Assembly: GCA_026388185.1 (NCBI GenBank)
Contig: JAPLKG010000003.1
Span: 101,606-165,605 of the forward strand
Reading direction: 5' to 3'
DNA length: 64,000 nucleotides
Origin: Candidatus Eisenbacteria bacterium
Lineage (GTDB): Bacteria > Eisenbacteria > RBG-16-71-46 > JAFGJU01
Shown here: positions 32,269-41,607 of the stretch, piece by piece
Position numbering within the stretch: the first letter of the stretch is position 1
How the letters are laid out: each line of letters begins with the position of its first letter
The notes under the pieces: model-generated
The model's database searches: none
What the model saw: only the letters and a program-made list of their open reading frames with translations
Told to the model about the DNA's origin: nothing
Program-made: the position numbers and the translations under genes

Positions 32269-35200
32269 GCTGTTTTCCCCCCCGTCGCCGCGATTTCCTC
32301 TTCTTCAGCTTTGGGCTCCGTGAATTCCAGGTCGCACCTCAAGCACCTGAGGGCCTCACACCTGGCCTCTTCTACCGTAAGTGACATCTCTACCTCGGCA
32401 AAGCCCCTCTTTCTCCATTCAACCAGGGCGCGCGGAGTCTCCACACGCTTGGCGCTCAGACATTCCTCCGACACCTCGGCTGGCTCGACGTAAATGTCGG
32501 GCAACTTTATCCCAGTCGGCTGCTTTAGCTCTTCGCCGCGCAGGTAACGGTCTATCACCAAAGCCGCCCTTTTCCCGTCTGCGATGGCCTCCACAACAGT
32601 GTTTGGACCTCTCACCACATCTCCACCCGCAAACACACCGGGTTGATTAGTGCATAGGGTTTCGGGATCAACCTTGACCGTCTCCCACTCGGTAGTGTCG
32701 ATCTTCATTGAACTGGCGACCGAGATACAGTCAACGTCTGATCCCTCGCTGATTGCGGAAATTATCGTGTCCAGAGCTACTGTGAATTCGCTGCCCGGCA
32801 CGGGTACGGGCTTGCGGCGACCGCTCGAATCCATGTCTCCCAACTCGTTTTTCAGAAGTTCAATGCCCGTGACGCGACCCTCTTCCGAAATGATTCTCAC
32901 GGGAGAAGTGAGGGGTTCGAGCTTGACGCCTTCCTGGATGGCCGCCTCTATTTCTTCTTCAAAACCGGGCATCTCTTCGCGTGTGCGGCGATAGTAGATC
33001 GTCACGCCACTCACCTCTTTCTGGCGAATCGCGACTCGGGCCGCGTCAATGGCAGAGTTTCCACCTCCGATGACGCCGACTCGTCCTTTCGCCTGCCTCT
33101 TGCCACGCAGGTTAAAATCCTTGAGGAATTCGATCGAAGGGAAAACACCCTTTGAGTTTTCGCCTTCGACCTTGAGCATCTTGCTCTTATGCGCACCCAG
33201 GGCTAGAAAGATGGCCCCGTAACCTTCCTGGAACAGACTATCAAGTGTGAAATTGGTGCCGAGGGCGGCATTGCACTTCACCGTAATGTTCTCGTCGAGA
33301 ATGGACTCGATCTCTTTCTCGATTATCTCTTTTGGCAAACGGTAGGCCGGAATTGCGCCGAATAGCATACCACCCGGCTTACTTTCTTTCTCGAACACGG
33401 TTACCTTGTAGCCTCTGAGCGAGAGGTAATGCGCTGCCGTGAGGCCTGCGGGACCCGCTCCGACGATCGCGATCTTCTGACTGTTTTCCGTCGCGAATGC
33501 CACCCTTTTCGGCTTGAAAACAGAAGGGTCCATTCGCTCCGTCACAAATCGCTTGAGAGGTCGAATGGCGATGGCCTCGCCCCCGATCGTGCCGGAACGG
33601 CATCGGCCTTCGCAGGGATGGTTACAGACTCGTGCACATACCGACGGGAAGGGATTGGCCTCTCGTATGGCCTGATAAGCTTCCTCCTCCTCGCCCCTGG
33701 CTATGTGAGCAACGTATCGCCAGGCCTCGGTTCCAATGGGGCACGCAGATTGGCACGGCGCGCCAACGAGATCCTTGCAGACACCCGCCGGGCAGTGTCT
33801 GTTCTTTATGTGTTCGATGTATTCGTCGCGAAAGTAGCGCAGAGTCGATAGCACGGGATTGGAAGCCGTTTGACCCAGCCCGCACATGGTCGTATCTTTG
33901 ACCACGAGGGCAAGCTCTTCGAGAAGTTCGAGCTGCTCGAACGTACCTCTGCCGGCCGATATGTCGTCGAGGATTTCCCACATGCGCTGCGTGCCCTTCC
34001 TGCACGTGAAGCACTTGCCGCACGATTCATCCTTTAGAAACTTCATGTAGTACTTGGCGACATCCACGACGCACGTGTTCTCGTCCATGACGATCATGCC
34101 GCCGGAGCCCATGATGGAGCCCGCTTCGGTCAGGCTATCGTAATCGATCGTGAGGTCAAACTTTCTCGCCGGGATGCATCCGCCGGAAGGACCGCCCGTC
34201 TGTACTGCCTTTATCTTGGCCCTTCCAGAAGGACCACCTCCTATTCTGTTTACGATCTCGTCTACAGTTATGCCCATCGGGACTTCTACCAGGCCCGTGT
34301 TCTTTATCTTACCCACAAGACTGAATATCTTGGTGCCCGAGTTATTCTTTGTTCCCACCTTTGTGAATTCGGAAGCTCCAATTCTCATTATGAAAGGAAT
34401 GTTTGCCCACGTTTCTACGTTGTTGATGACGGTGGGACGTCCGTCAATGCCTCTCTGTACAGGGTAAGGAGGACGCTGATAGGGCTCACCCACGTTGCCC
34501 TCAACCGATCTCATCAACGCGGTTTCTTCGCCGCAGACAAATGCACCGGCACCCCTTATCAGGCTTATGTCAAATGTGAACCCCGTCCCAAGAATGTCTT
34601 TCCCGAGAAGACCGAGCTCGCGCGCCTGGCGAAGCGCAATGAGTAGATGCTTGATCGCAAGCGGGTATTCGTGTCGAACGTAGACGACGCCGTCGGTCGC
34701 GCCCGTGGCATAGGCACCAATGATCATGCCTTCAATAATGCTGTGCGGATTGCCCTCGATGACGCTGCGGTCCATGTAAGCGCCGGGGTCGCCCTCGTCC
34801 GCATTGCAAACGAGGAACTTGCCCCCCTCGTTACCTTGCTTTGATAGAAGCTCCCACTTACGTCCTGTCGGGAATCCGGCGCCTCCACGGCCACGCAGAC
34901 CTGACTTCTTGATTGCGTCTATGACCCATTCAGGCTTGCCTTTCTCGAGTACCTTGACCAGAGCGGAGTAGCCGCCTCGTTCAATGTAGTTGAAGACACG
35001 AATCGGATCGACCTTCTCGTTACTGCCCAGAATGTTTCGGATCTGTCCCTTGAAGAAGGGTAAGTCGCTTTCTTTCTCGACGGGTTTGCCGGTCTTCGGA
35101 TCAACATAAAGCAGGTCCTGAAGTACTTCGCCCTTTGCCACGGCATCTATGATGCGCACCATGTTTTCAATGCTCACCCTGGGATAGAAAGTGCTCCGGG

Positions 35201-35444
35201 GTTCGATGAGCACCGAAGGATCCATCTGGCAAAAACCCTGACAACCCGTGATTCGCAGGTGAATCTTGTCCGTCAGACCTTTCGCCAGGATCTCCCGTTT
35301 TGCAATACGTATTAGGTCGTTGGCTCCACTTGCTTGCCCACAGGTACCGGCAGAAACGACCAACGTCGGAGTCTCCTGGTCACTGTCAGCAATGAGACGA
35401 GCCTGCAGTGTCCTGAAACTATCGATGGACTTGAGTCTTTCCAT
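32265..35444 (-). CDS. NuoF-GltD fusion: NADH-binding FMN/Fe-S subunit joined to a glutamate-synthase-small-subunit-like oxidoreductase
   Basis: The 1,059-residue protein contains, in order: a thioredoxin-like [2Fe-2S] domain (about 25-110; C35, C68, C72 visible), a NuoF module with R-G-R-G-G-A-G-F-P-T-G (185-195) for FMN/NADH, an SLBB region, and the N3 4Fe-4S cluster (C475, C478, C481, C521). Then come a bridging Cys-rich segment (C551, C556, C564, C568, C603, C607, C611, C615) and a GltD/NfnB-like FAD-NAD(P) module starting V-G-A-G-P-A-G-L (661-668) with a second dinucleotide fold (V-I-G-G-G-N-S-A-I-D). The fusion brings two flavin sites and many clusters together, the layout expected of flavin-based electron bifurcation or NADH/NADPH transhydrogenation. 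It sits between the NuoE-like and HoxU-like genes. Confidence 0.9.
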   Translation of the reverse strand: MERLKSIDSFRTLQARLIADSDQETPTLVVSAGTCGQASGANDLIRIAKREILAKGLTDKIHLRITGCQGFCQMDPSVLIEPRSTFYPRVSIENMVRIIDAVAKGEVLQDLLYVDPKTGKPVEKESDLPFFKGQIRNILGSNEKVDPIRVFNYIERGGYSALVKVLEKGKPEWVIDAIKKSGLRGRGGAGFPTGRKWELLSKQGNEGGKFLVCNADEGDPGAYMDRSVIEGNPHSIIEGMIIGAYATGATDGVVYVRHEYPLAIKHLLIALRQARELGLLGKDILGTGFTFDISLIRGAGAFVCGEETALMRSVEGNVGEPYQRPPYPVQRGIDGRPTVINNVETWANIPFIMRIGASEFTKVGTKNNSGTKIFSLVGKIKNTGLVEVPMGITVDEIVNRIGGGPSGRAKIKAVQTGGPSGGCIPARKFDLTIDYDSLTEAGSIMGSGGMIVMDENTCVVDVAKYYMKFLKDESCGKCFTCRKGTQRMWEILDDISAGRGTFEQLELLEELALVVKDTTMCGLGQTASNPVLSTLRYFRDEYIEHIKNRHCPAGVCKDLVGAPCQSACPIGTEAWRYVAHIARGEEEEAYQAIREANPFPSVCARVCNHPCEGRCRSGTIGGEAIAIRPLKRFVTERMDPSVFKPKRVAFATENSQKIAIVGAGPAGLTAAHYLSLRGYKVTVFEKESKPGGMLFGAIPAYRLPKEIIEKEIESILDENITVKCNAALGTNFTLDSLFQEGYGAIFLALGAHKSKMLKVEGENSKGVFPSIEFLKDFNLRGKRQAKGRVGVIGGGNSAIDAARVAIRQKEVSGVTIYYRRTREEMPGFEEEIEAAIQEGVKLEPLTSPVRIISEEGRVTGIELLKNELGDMDSSGRRKPVPVPGSEFTVALDTIISAISEGSDVDCISVASSMKIDTTEWETVKVDPETLCTNQPGVFAGGDVVRGPNTVVEAIADGKRAALVIDRYLRGEELKQPTGIKLPDIYVEPAEVSEECLSAKRVETPRALVEWRKRGFAEVEMSLTVEEARCEALRCLRCDLEFTEPKAEEEEIAATGGKTA

Positions 35445-35560
35445 GAACTAGTTTTCTCCCTGTCTGCTCACACTCTCTTATCCAGCAATTGACCTTCCAT
35501 CCAGCTCTGACTATCTACCTCGTGCCAAGCAAGTCCTGGAGACGTTGCTCTCATGGACGC

Positions 35561-36409
35561 CTATAGATTGACGCCGTCCAGGTCAAGCATGTGCCCCTTG
35601 CATCCTCTCCGGGAGCAGATCTGAATCATTCCTCCCGGACGAACGATCATCGGCACCATCGGTGCGCCGCATTCCTGACAGTTCGAAGCCCCCACAAGTT
35701 CGGTGTGGCAATGCGGGCAAAAGAAATGAGCGATGGTATCCATTTCAATTTCGTGTTCATGTTCGAATGAATAACTGCCGTAGAGGCTGGAAAGTCTCAG
35801 CCAGCCGTGTTTGTCACCGAACGAGATGGTGACTCTGACGGAAGGATGTCCGTCGATGAGATGGTCGGGATCCATCAGACTGTGATTGCACCTGGGGCAA
35901 CTCACTTCAACGGGGAAAATCCGAACGCCGGCAGTGGCAGCGTCTTCGCTAAAGTTGCTCCGTGCCTGGTCCAGAATTGTCTTTACCCTGGCCGAGCTGA
36001 CGTTCGAGAAATAGCGGCCGTTAACAACCACTATGGGACCAAGGGCGCACGCGCCAAGGCAGTTGACTGTCTCCAGGGAGAATTCCTTGTCAGCGGTCGT
36101 CTCGCCTGCTTCAACTCTCAACTGCCTTTCAAACTCTGTCGCTATTCGAGGTGCTCCACGAACGTGACAGGCCGTTCCCACGCACACAGAGCAGAGGTGT
36201 TTACCGCGCGGCTTCAGGCTGAACGCTCTGTAGAACGTCGCAATCCCGTATACGTCTACGAGGGAACGACACGTGCGCTCGGCCACTGTCTTCAGTGCGT
36301 CCGGAGGAAGATAACCGTACCTCGTCTGGATGTCCTCGAGGATCGAGATCAATGCGCCCTGTTCACTACCGTGCTTCGACACAATTGCTGTAATATCATC
36401 CTGCTTCAT
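35561..36409 (-). CDS. NuoE-like [2Fe-2S] subunit with extra zinc-ribbon C-terminus
   Basis: Residues 1-150 match the thioredoxin-like NuoE/HoxE subunit: helical N-terminus, Y-G-I-A-T-F-Y, and [2Fe-2S] ligands C76, C81 (C-V-G-T-A-C) and C117, C121 (C-L-G-A-C). The usual protein ends there; this one continues to 282 residues with a beta-rich domain and at least two zinc knuckles (C-P-R-C, C-P-H-C with C-Q-E-C, and C-S-R-R-G-C). I do not know this extension in other NuoE proteins. It would feed NADH electrons with the NuoF-GltD fusion 116 nt downstream. Confidence 0.87.
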   Translation of the reverse strand: MKQDDITAIVSKHGSEQGALISILEDIQTRYGYLPPDALKTVAERTCRSLVDVYGIATFYRAFSLKPRGKHLCSVCVGTACHVRGAPRIATEFERQLRVEAGETTADKEFSLETVNCLGACALGPIVVVNGRYFSNVSSARVKTILDQARSNFSEDAATAGVRIFPVEVSCPRCNHSLMDPDHLIDGHPSVRVTISFGDKHGWLRLSSLYGSYSFEHEHEIEMDTIAHFFCPHCHTELVGASNCQECGAPMVPMIVRPGGMIQICSRRGCKGHMLDLDGVNL

Positions 36410-36524
36410 GTCCCAACCTTTGTTGAATTACGTGCGAACAATGATACCACACCGGTGACTTTACTTGTATCCCCTAACATGCAATGCGCTGCCCCAGACG
36501 AACACAGTGAGGAACGATTCGCTT

Positions 36525-37850
36525 CTACGGGAAAATCCCCCGTTCTTTGTAAACCTTCTCGAGACGCCCTAGTGCAACGATGTACGCGGCTGTACGCCAA
36601 TCGATGCGCGGCTGCTTGGCAACTTCGTGCACGCGAGAGTACGCACCGACGATTATCTTCCGCAGTTTGGAATCCACTTCTTCGAGGTCCCAGGATTCAC
36701 TTCGCTTGTTCTGGAGCCACTCGAAATAGCTCACGATCACGCCACCCGAGTTACACAGAATGTCGGGAATCAAGTCGATTCCTCTCTTCTGCAGAATTCG
36801 ATCGCCGTCGGGGTCCGTCGGACCGTTTGCCCCCTCTGCAACGAGCTTCACGTTCAACATTTCTGCGGTATCGCAGTTGATTTGATTTTCCATCGCTGCG
36901 GGTATGAAAATGTCTGCTTTCGTCTGCATGAACGTGTCATGATCGATGGGTTCGGCCTTCGGATAACCGCCGACGAGGCCGCGATGCTCTCTGACGTAGG
37001 CACAAATTTCTTTGGTGTCTATGCCCTCGGCATTACGAATGGCTCCACTGACGTCTTCTATGGCTACCAGTTTTGCACCCAACGGAGCCAACAGACGGGC
37101 CGACCACGAGCCGACGTTCCCGAAACCTTGCACCATGAACGTGGCCCCGTTCAGGTCGAGCCGATTGTCCCTGGCCCACTCTTGAATTGTGAAGACCACA
37201 CCTTGCCCCGTCGCCTTGTCCCGTCCTATGCTCCCTCCCGACTCAATCGGTTTTCCCGTCACAACGTGGATGGAACGATGCCGCTCACTGGAAGGTATTG
37301 TTGAGAGATACGTGTCGAGAAACCAGGCCATGATCTGGGCATTCGTATTCACGTCGGGCGCAGGAATGTCATACTCGGGTCCAACATTACTGCCTAGGGC
37401 AAAAGTGAAACGCCTGGTGATCCGCTCGACCTCGTAAGTCGTGTATTTGCTAGGGTCAAAGCTTATGCCACCCTTGGCTCCACCGAAAGGAATGTTTGTC
37501 AGCGCTCCCTTCCAGGTCATCCACGTTGCAAGAGCGCGAACTTCGTCGAGATCCACTGCGGGATGATACCTGAGCCCTCCTTTGAAAGGGCCGACCACGT
37601 CGTTATGTTGCACCCGGTAGCCCGTGAACATCTCGATCCGGCCGTCATCCATTCTCACGGGAAAATTCACCACGATTTCGTTGATTGTCTTGGAGAGGAT
37701 TTTCCGTATGTCCGGATCCAATCCCATCAGGTCAGCTGCTTTGTTGAACTGATCCGTGACATTGTCGTAAAGAGTTCTCCGAGGCTTTCGCGGTTTCTTT
37801 ACCCCTGCCGCATCAGGAGTGCTTCGCGTCTGTTTAGTCGGTTCAACCAT
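36525..37850 (-). CDS. gdhA: Glutamate dehydrogenase (Glu/Leu/Phe/Val family)
   Basis: ATG 37850 has GGAGG 5 nt upstream and is preferred over the in-frame TTG at 37862. The protein of about 441 residues has the family signatures: P-F-K-G-G-L-R-Y-H, the catalytic G-G-A-K-G-G-I loop, D-I-P-A-P-D-V-N-T-N-A-Q-I-M, and the Rossmann V-Q-G-F-G-N-V-G-S. It interconverts glutamate and 2-oxoglutarate plus ammonia; the cofactor (NAD or NADP) cannot be set by eye. It leads the minus-strand cluster from a good promoter at 37967-37995. With the GltB/GltD-like genes downstream, the cluster centres on glutamate and redox cofactors. Confidence 0.93.
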   Translation of the reverse strand: MVEPTKQTRSTPDAAGVKKPRKPRRTLYDNVTDQFNKAADLMGLDPDIRKILSKTINEIVVNFPVRMDDGRIEMFTGYRVQHNDVVGPFKGGLRYHPAVDLDEVRALATWMTWKGALTNIPFGGAKGGISFDPSKYTTYEVERITRRFTFALGSNVGPEYDIPAPDVNTNAQIMAWFLDTYLSTIPSSERHRSIHVVTGKPIESGGSIGRDKATGQGVVFTIQEWARDNRLDLNGATFMVQGFGNVGSWSARLLAPLGAKLVAIEDVSGAIRNAEGIDTKEICAYVREHRGLVGGYPKAEPIDHDTFMQTKADIFIPAAMENQINCDTAEMLNVKLVAEGANGPTDPDGDRILQKRGIDLIPDILCNSGGVIVSYFEWLQNKRSESWDLEEVDSKLRKIIVGAYSRVHEVAKQPRIDWRTAAYIVALGRLEKVYKERGIFP

Positions 37851-38259
37851 GGTTTCCTCCAAGAGATCTTACAAGGCCTTCCAGTTCTGTTAACCGTTCA
37901 TAACACGTGCTCGTACTGTGTCCGTTGCATGAACCCGCGTACAAGAGCGCGACTCATGAACAGATTATTCTAATGGTTTTTCTCCTTTCCTGCAATCCAT
38001 ATCTGACAATCTCCTTATTTTACAAGGGATTACCGCTGACTACCGGAGTCACCACATCACACCCCAAATCACAGGAACAACCCCAATTGTTCTAATGGAC
38101 GGCTCATGGCAAACCGATATTAGAGTTGGAGCGGGCCCCGGTGGGGAAGAACAGAGGGCCTTCAGGTCCACGGTGCTTCCAACTAGCGGAAAATGATAAC
38201 GTTATGCGCCCGGCCGCGCAGCATTTTCGAGGGACGAGGTAGGTGAAGTCACTCCTGGT
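37851..38259. other. AT-richer divergent intergenic region
   Basis: The stretch around 37960-38100 is visibly AT-richer than its surroundings and contains the leftward promoter. No gene is apparent. The rightward PAS-protein promoter cannot be identified with confidence. Confidence 0.4.
37967..37995 (-). promoter_or_regulatory. Sigma70-type promoter for the glutamate dehydrogenase cluster
   Basis: On the minus strand TTGCAG (37990-37995) and TAGAAT (37967-37972) are 17 bp apart. The UTR to ATG 37850 is about 110 nt. The -35 departs from consensus at two positions and the -10 at one. Confidence 0.65.
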
Positions 38260-40305
38260 ATGAGCACGGTTGCGAGACAAACAGACAACCTGAATTTGCC
38301 GGCGCAGGATGCGGAGATCGCGCTCAGACTGCTCGATAACGTGCCGATTCCGCTCGTTCTTCTCGGCAAAGATGGAACAATACAGTTCCTGAACAAGGCG
38401 ATGGAGAGTCTATCTGGTCGTTCCCTCGCCGAAGTGAGAGAGACGTGTTTCGTCTCCACTTTCGTCGCGGAAAGGGATCAGGCCAGGGAAAAGGAGATTA
38501 TCGAGGGCCTGTTCTGGCTCCAGGAGCCGGCTACTCACCGGTGCGCGATCGTCGCAAAGGGTGGTTGCGAGATTATCAAGAATTGGACGGCCATCTGCTT
38601 CTCCGATTCTCTTGGAAGGACTTCGGCAATAGGTCTGGTGGAGCGTCGCGACCCCGCGGCTCCAGACGCCGTCGAGAGCTCCGAAGAGAGACTCCTTCGG
38701 GAAGATCTTCGCACGACCAAGGAGAGTCTGGACACTCTGCTTTCCCATTCGCCTGACGGCATACTCATAGTGAACGCGGCCACAGACGAGATGCTCGACG
38801 CCAATGACCAGGCCTGCAACATGCTTCGCGCTCAGAAGAACTCGCTCTTGGGAAGCAAATCATCCGAGGTATTCTCCCCCGAGTGGCAGTCAGACTACAA
38901 GAACTCCGTGCAAACAAAACTGCTCAAGAACGGAGACTACTTCCAGATGAGCGCTCTGGTGGCAAGACCGGAAGGTCAACGTCTACCAGTGGACGTCCTC
39001 GCAGCCCTCGCCGAAACAAACGGCACAAGACGTGTTCATGTGTTCCTGAGGGACGTCTCCAAGGAGCGCCGCGTACAGGGACAGCTCAGGTCGCAGGCGA
39101 GCCTGCTTCAAAACGTGAATGACGCCATCATTTCGGTGGACATGAATGACACCATCCTTTTCCTGAACAAGAAGGCCGAGAGTGTATACGGTCTGAACGC
39201 GGAAGACGCAATATGTCGTCCGCTCTACGACGTCATCAGATACGAATTTCTCAGCATCACGCATGAGGAAGAGCACAGACGCGCGATAAGGGAGAACGGA
39301 TTCTGGAGGGGCGAAGTAGTCCATTATCACAAAGATGGGCATGCCATAAGCGTAGACACGTCGGTCTCGGTGGTGAGCGACGACGAAGGCAAGCCCGCCG
39401 GTCTTGTGATGGTCAACAGGGATATCACGGGGAGAAAGGAAGCCGAACGCAAGCTCAAGAGAAGGGGCGACGAGATGGCTGCTCTCTACGAAATAGGACA
39501 GGCAATCAGTGCACATTTGAATCTAAAAGACGCACTTTCCGTCATCCACGCCCAGGTCGGCAGGCTTATGAGAGCGCGGAATTTCTACATAGCCCTCTAC
39601 GACGCCGCGAATGACGAGATTCACTTTCCTATCTACATAGACGAGCTGACCCAGAAAGGCGGCACTTCCAGGAAGGCGGGCAAGGGTTACACGGAATACG
39701 TAATTCAGACCGGTCGGCCGTTGCTCCTCGGCAAAGAGACCGAAGAACAAATGGGGCGGGACGGGTACGAGGGAATAGGTCCTCAGGCGCTGAGCTGGCT
39801 CGGCGTGCCCCTGAGGCTGGGACAAAAGGTCATCGGCATGATGGCGGTCCAGAGCTATGCCAAGGCGGACCTCTATACCGACGATGACGTCAGAATACTC
39901 TCGGCCATCTCCGATCAGGCTGCCATCGCGATCGAGAACGCCAAGATGTTCGAGCAGGTGAGAGTATCAGAAGAGACGTACCGCAATCTCATCGAAAGCA
40001 TGAGCGAGGGTTACGTCGTGCTTCAGGACGAGAGAATCGTGTTTGCGAACCGCGCGTTTGCCGAATTATCTTCGTACGGCAAAGAAGAGCTAACTAGCAG
40101 AAAGTTCAGCGAGCTTATCCATTCCACGTCGCACGCGGTCATGGATGAGCTCTACCAGGGAAAGCTCACGAAGCCTGAGGAAGAAGTCCTTTCAGAGCTT
40201 ACGCTAGTCTCGAGGGACGGGAATCAATTCAAGCTTGGTTTCACATTCAAGAATTTGACTCACAACGGGGCGCCGGCGCTGGTGGGAATCTGTCCAAAAC
40301 GGTGA
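38260..40305 (+). CDS. PAS-PAS-PAS-GAF-PAS sensory protein without output domain
   Basis: The 681-residue product consists only of sensor modules: PAS at about 15-130, 155-275 and 285-410 (the last with the W-R-G-E-V-V-H-Y-x-K-D-G-H core and R-D-I-T-G-R-K-E end typical of PAS-PAC), a GAF domain at about 420-570 (L-G-V-P-L-R-L-G-Q-K-V-I-G-M-M-A-V-Q-S), and a final PAS at about 575-680 that ends abruptly. There is no histidine kinase, GGDEF, HTH or other output domain. The gene runs 59 nt into the 3' end of hflX on the other strand. Either it works as a pure sensor/adaptor or a kinase domain was lost here. Cytoplasmic; ligand unknown. Confidence 0.88.
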   Translation: MSTVARQTDNLNLPAQDAEIALRLLDNVPIPLVLLGKDGTIQFLNKAMESLSGRSLAEVRETCFVSTFVAERDQAREKEIIEGLFWLQEPATHRCAIVAKGGCEIIKNWTAICFSDSLGRTSAIGLVERRDPAAPDAVESSEERLLREDLRTTKESLDTLLSHSPDGILIVNAATDEMLDANDQACNMLRAQKNSLLGSKSSEVFSPEWQSDYKNSVQTKLLKNGDYFQMSALVARPEGQRLPVDVLAALAETNGTRRVHVFLRDVSKERRVQGQLRSQASLLQNVNDAIISVDMNDTILFLNKKAESVYGLNAEDAICRPLYDVIRYEFLSITHEEEHRRAIRENGFWRGEVVHYHKDGHAISVDTSVSVVSDDEGKPAGLVMVNRDITGRKEAERKLKRRGDEMAALYEIGQAISAHLNLKDALSVIHAQVGRLMRARNFYIALYDAANDEIHFPIYIDELTQKGGTSRKAGKGYTEYVIQTGRPLLLGKETEEQMGRDGYEGIGPQALSWLGVPLRLGQKVIGMMAVQSYAKADLYTDDDVRILSAISDQAAIAIENAKMFEQVRVSEETYRNLIESMSEGYVVLQDERIVFANRAFAELSSYGKEELTSRKFSELIHSTSHAVMDELYQGKLTKPEEEVLSELTLVSRDGNQFKLGFTFKNLTHNGAPALVGICPKR

Positions 40306-41578
40306 GCCCCTTCCTCCTGAGCCTGCCGATTTCCTTCTGATCCGCCCACAACAGTATGCGTATCTTGTCGGAGACAACCTTCTCTCGCACGAATTCGCAC
40401 GAGCCTCTCAAATAGGATATCAGGCCTTCCTCCGCGAGGGGAATCTCGACGCTCGCCAGCGATTTCTGCGCCCTGCTGGTGTCGACTATCCGCCCTATGA
40501 GCGAGTCGAGGTTCTGTCCCTTCAGAGCGGAGATCTCGGTCGCCGATGAAAATTTTCCCTTGAGACTCTGTACGACTTCGGGTTCTGCGACGTCCATCTT
40601 GTTGAGGGCGACGAATGCCGGCTTTTCGCCTGCACCTATTTCTGTGAGCACGCTCTCCACGATGCCAAGTTGTTCCTCGGCACGAGGAGAGCTGGAATCC
40701 ACGACGTGGATCAGGAGGTCGGCCTGGAGCACCTCTTCAAGCGTGGCTCGAAATGAAGTCACAAGATGATGCGGAAGTTTCCTGATGAAACCGACCGTGT
40801 CCGTAACGACGATCGGCGGCACTCTTCGGGAACGCAGTCTTCTCGTCCTTGCGTCGACGGTCGCGAACAGTCTGTCTTCTATGAAAGCGTCGGTTCCGGT
40901 GAGGGCTTTGAAGAGCGTAGATTTTCCCGCGTTGGTATAGCCCACGATCGCGACCCTGAAGACGTCCTCCCTCTGCTTGCGCTGGACGCACCTTTCCCGC
41001 TCCACGCCGGCAAGTTGTCTCTTCAGAGTCCCAATTCTCTCACGGACACGCCGTCTGTCCACTTCGAGCTGGGTCTCCCCGGGACCTCTTGTTCCTATTC
41101 CGCCCCCCAGACGCGAAAGATGTTTCCACAGGCGGGTAAGTCTCGGAAGTTGATACTCGAGTTGCGCGAGTTCCACTTGAACGCGCGCTTCGCGCGATCT
41201 GGCTCTCAGCGCAAAAATGTGCAGGATGACCTCGCTCCTGTCGACCACCTTGATCTGAAGAGTTTTCTCCAGATTCTTGACTTGACCCGGAGAAAGGTCC
41301 TCGTCGAAAACAACCACGTCAGCCGACGTGTCTTCGACGAGCGCCTTGAGCTCTTCCAGTTTTCCCTTTCCCAGGAACGCACCGGGAGTGATCGATTCCC
41401 TTCTTTGCATGAGGGTCCCGACTATAGTCCCTCCCGCGGTGTCCACGAGGAGCCCCAGCTCGTCGAGCGAATCGTCCGATCCCCTGACGTTGGAACCCTT
41501 GAGGCCGATGAGAATCGCTCTTTCGGATCTATTGTCTTCGGCTGTATTGTGGATGGGAGTCACCTCCGCGCGCCCCAT
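40247..41578 (-). CDS. hflX: GTPase HflX
   Basis: The 443-residue product has the N-terminal HflX domain (L-V-D-T-A-G-G, G-K-G-K-L-E-E-L, V-F-D-E-D-L-S-P-G-Q), the Gly-rich linker G-I-G-T-R-G-P-G-E-T-Q-L-E, and a P-loop GTPase domain: G1 G-Y-T-N-A-G-K-S-T, G3 D-T-V-G-F-I, G4 N-K-M-D. HflX binds stalled or hibernating 50S/70S ribosomes and splits them. The last 15 or so codons overlap the convergent PAS gene. The M24 peptidase gene is 29 nt upstream on the same strand, so the two probably form an operon. Confidence 0.95.
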   Translation of the reverse strand: MGRAEVTPIHNTAEDNRSERAILIGLKGSNVRGSDDSLDELGLLVDTAGGTIVGTLMQRRESITPGAFLGKGKLEELKALVEDTSADVVVFDEDLSPGQVKNLEKTLQIKVVDRSEVILHIFALRARSREARVQVELAQLEYQLPRLTRLWKHLSRLGGGIGTRGPGETQLEVDRRRVRERIGTLKRQLAGVERERCVQRKQREDVFRVAIVGYTNAGKSTLFKALTGTDAFIEDRLFATVDARTRRLRSRRVPPIVVTDTVGFIRKLPHHLVTSFRATLEEVLQADLLIHVVDSSSPRAEEQLGIVESVLTEIGAGEKPAFVALNKMDVAEPEVVQSLKGKFSSATEISALKGQNLDSLIGRIVDTSRAQKSLASVEIPLAEEGLISYLRGSCEFVREKVVSDKIRILLWADQKEIGRLRRKGLTVLDRFPPAPAPRCESNS

Positions 41579-41607
41579 GCATTCGGAAATGTGTCAGATA
41601 TCGGGCG

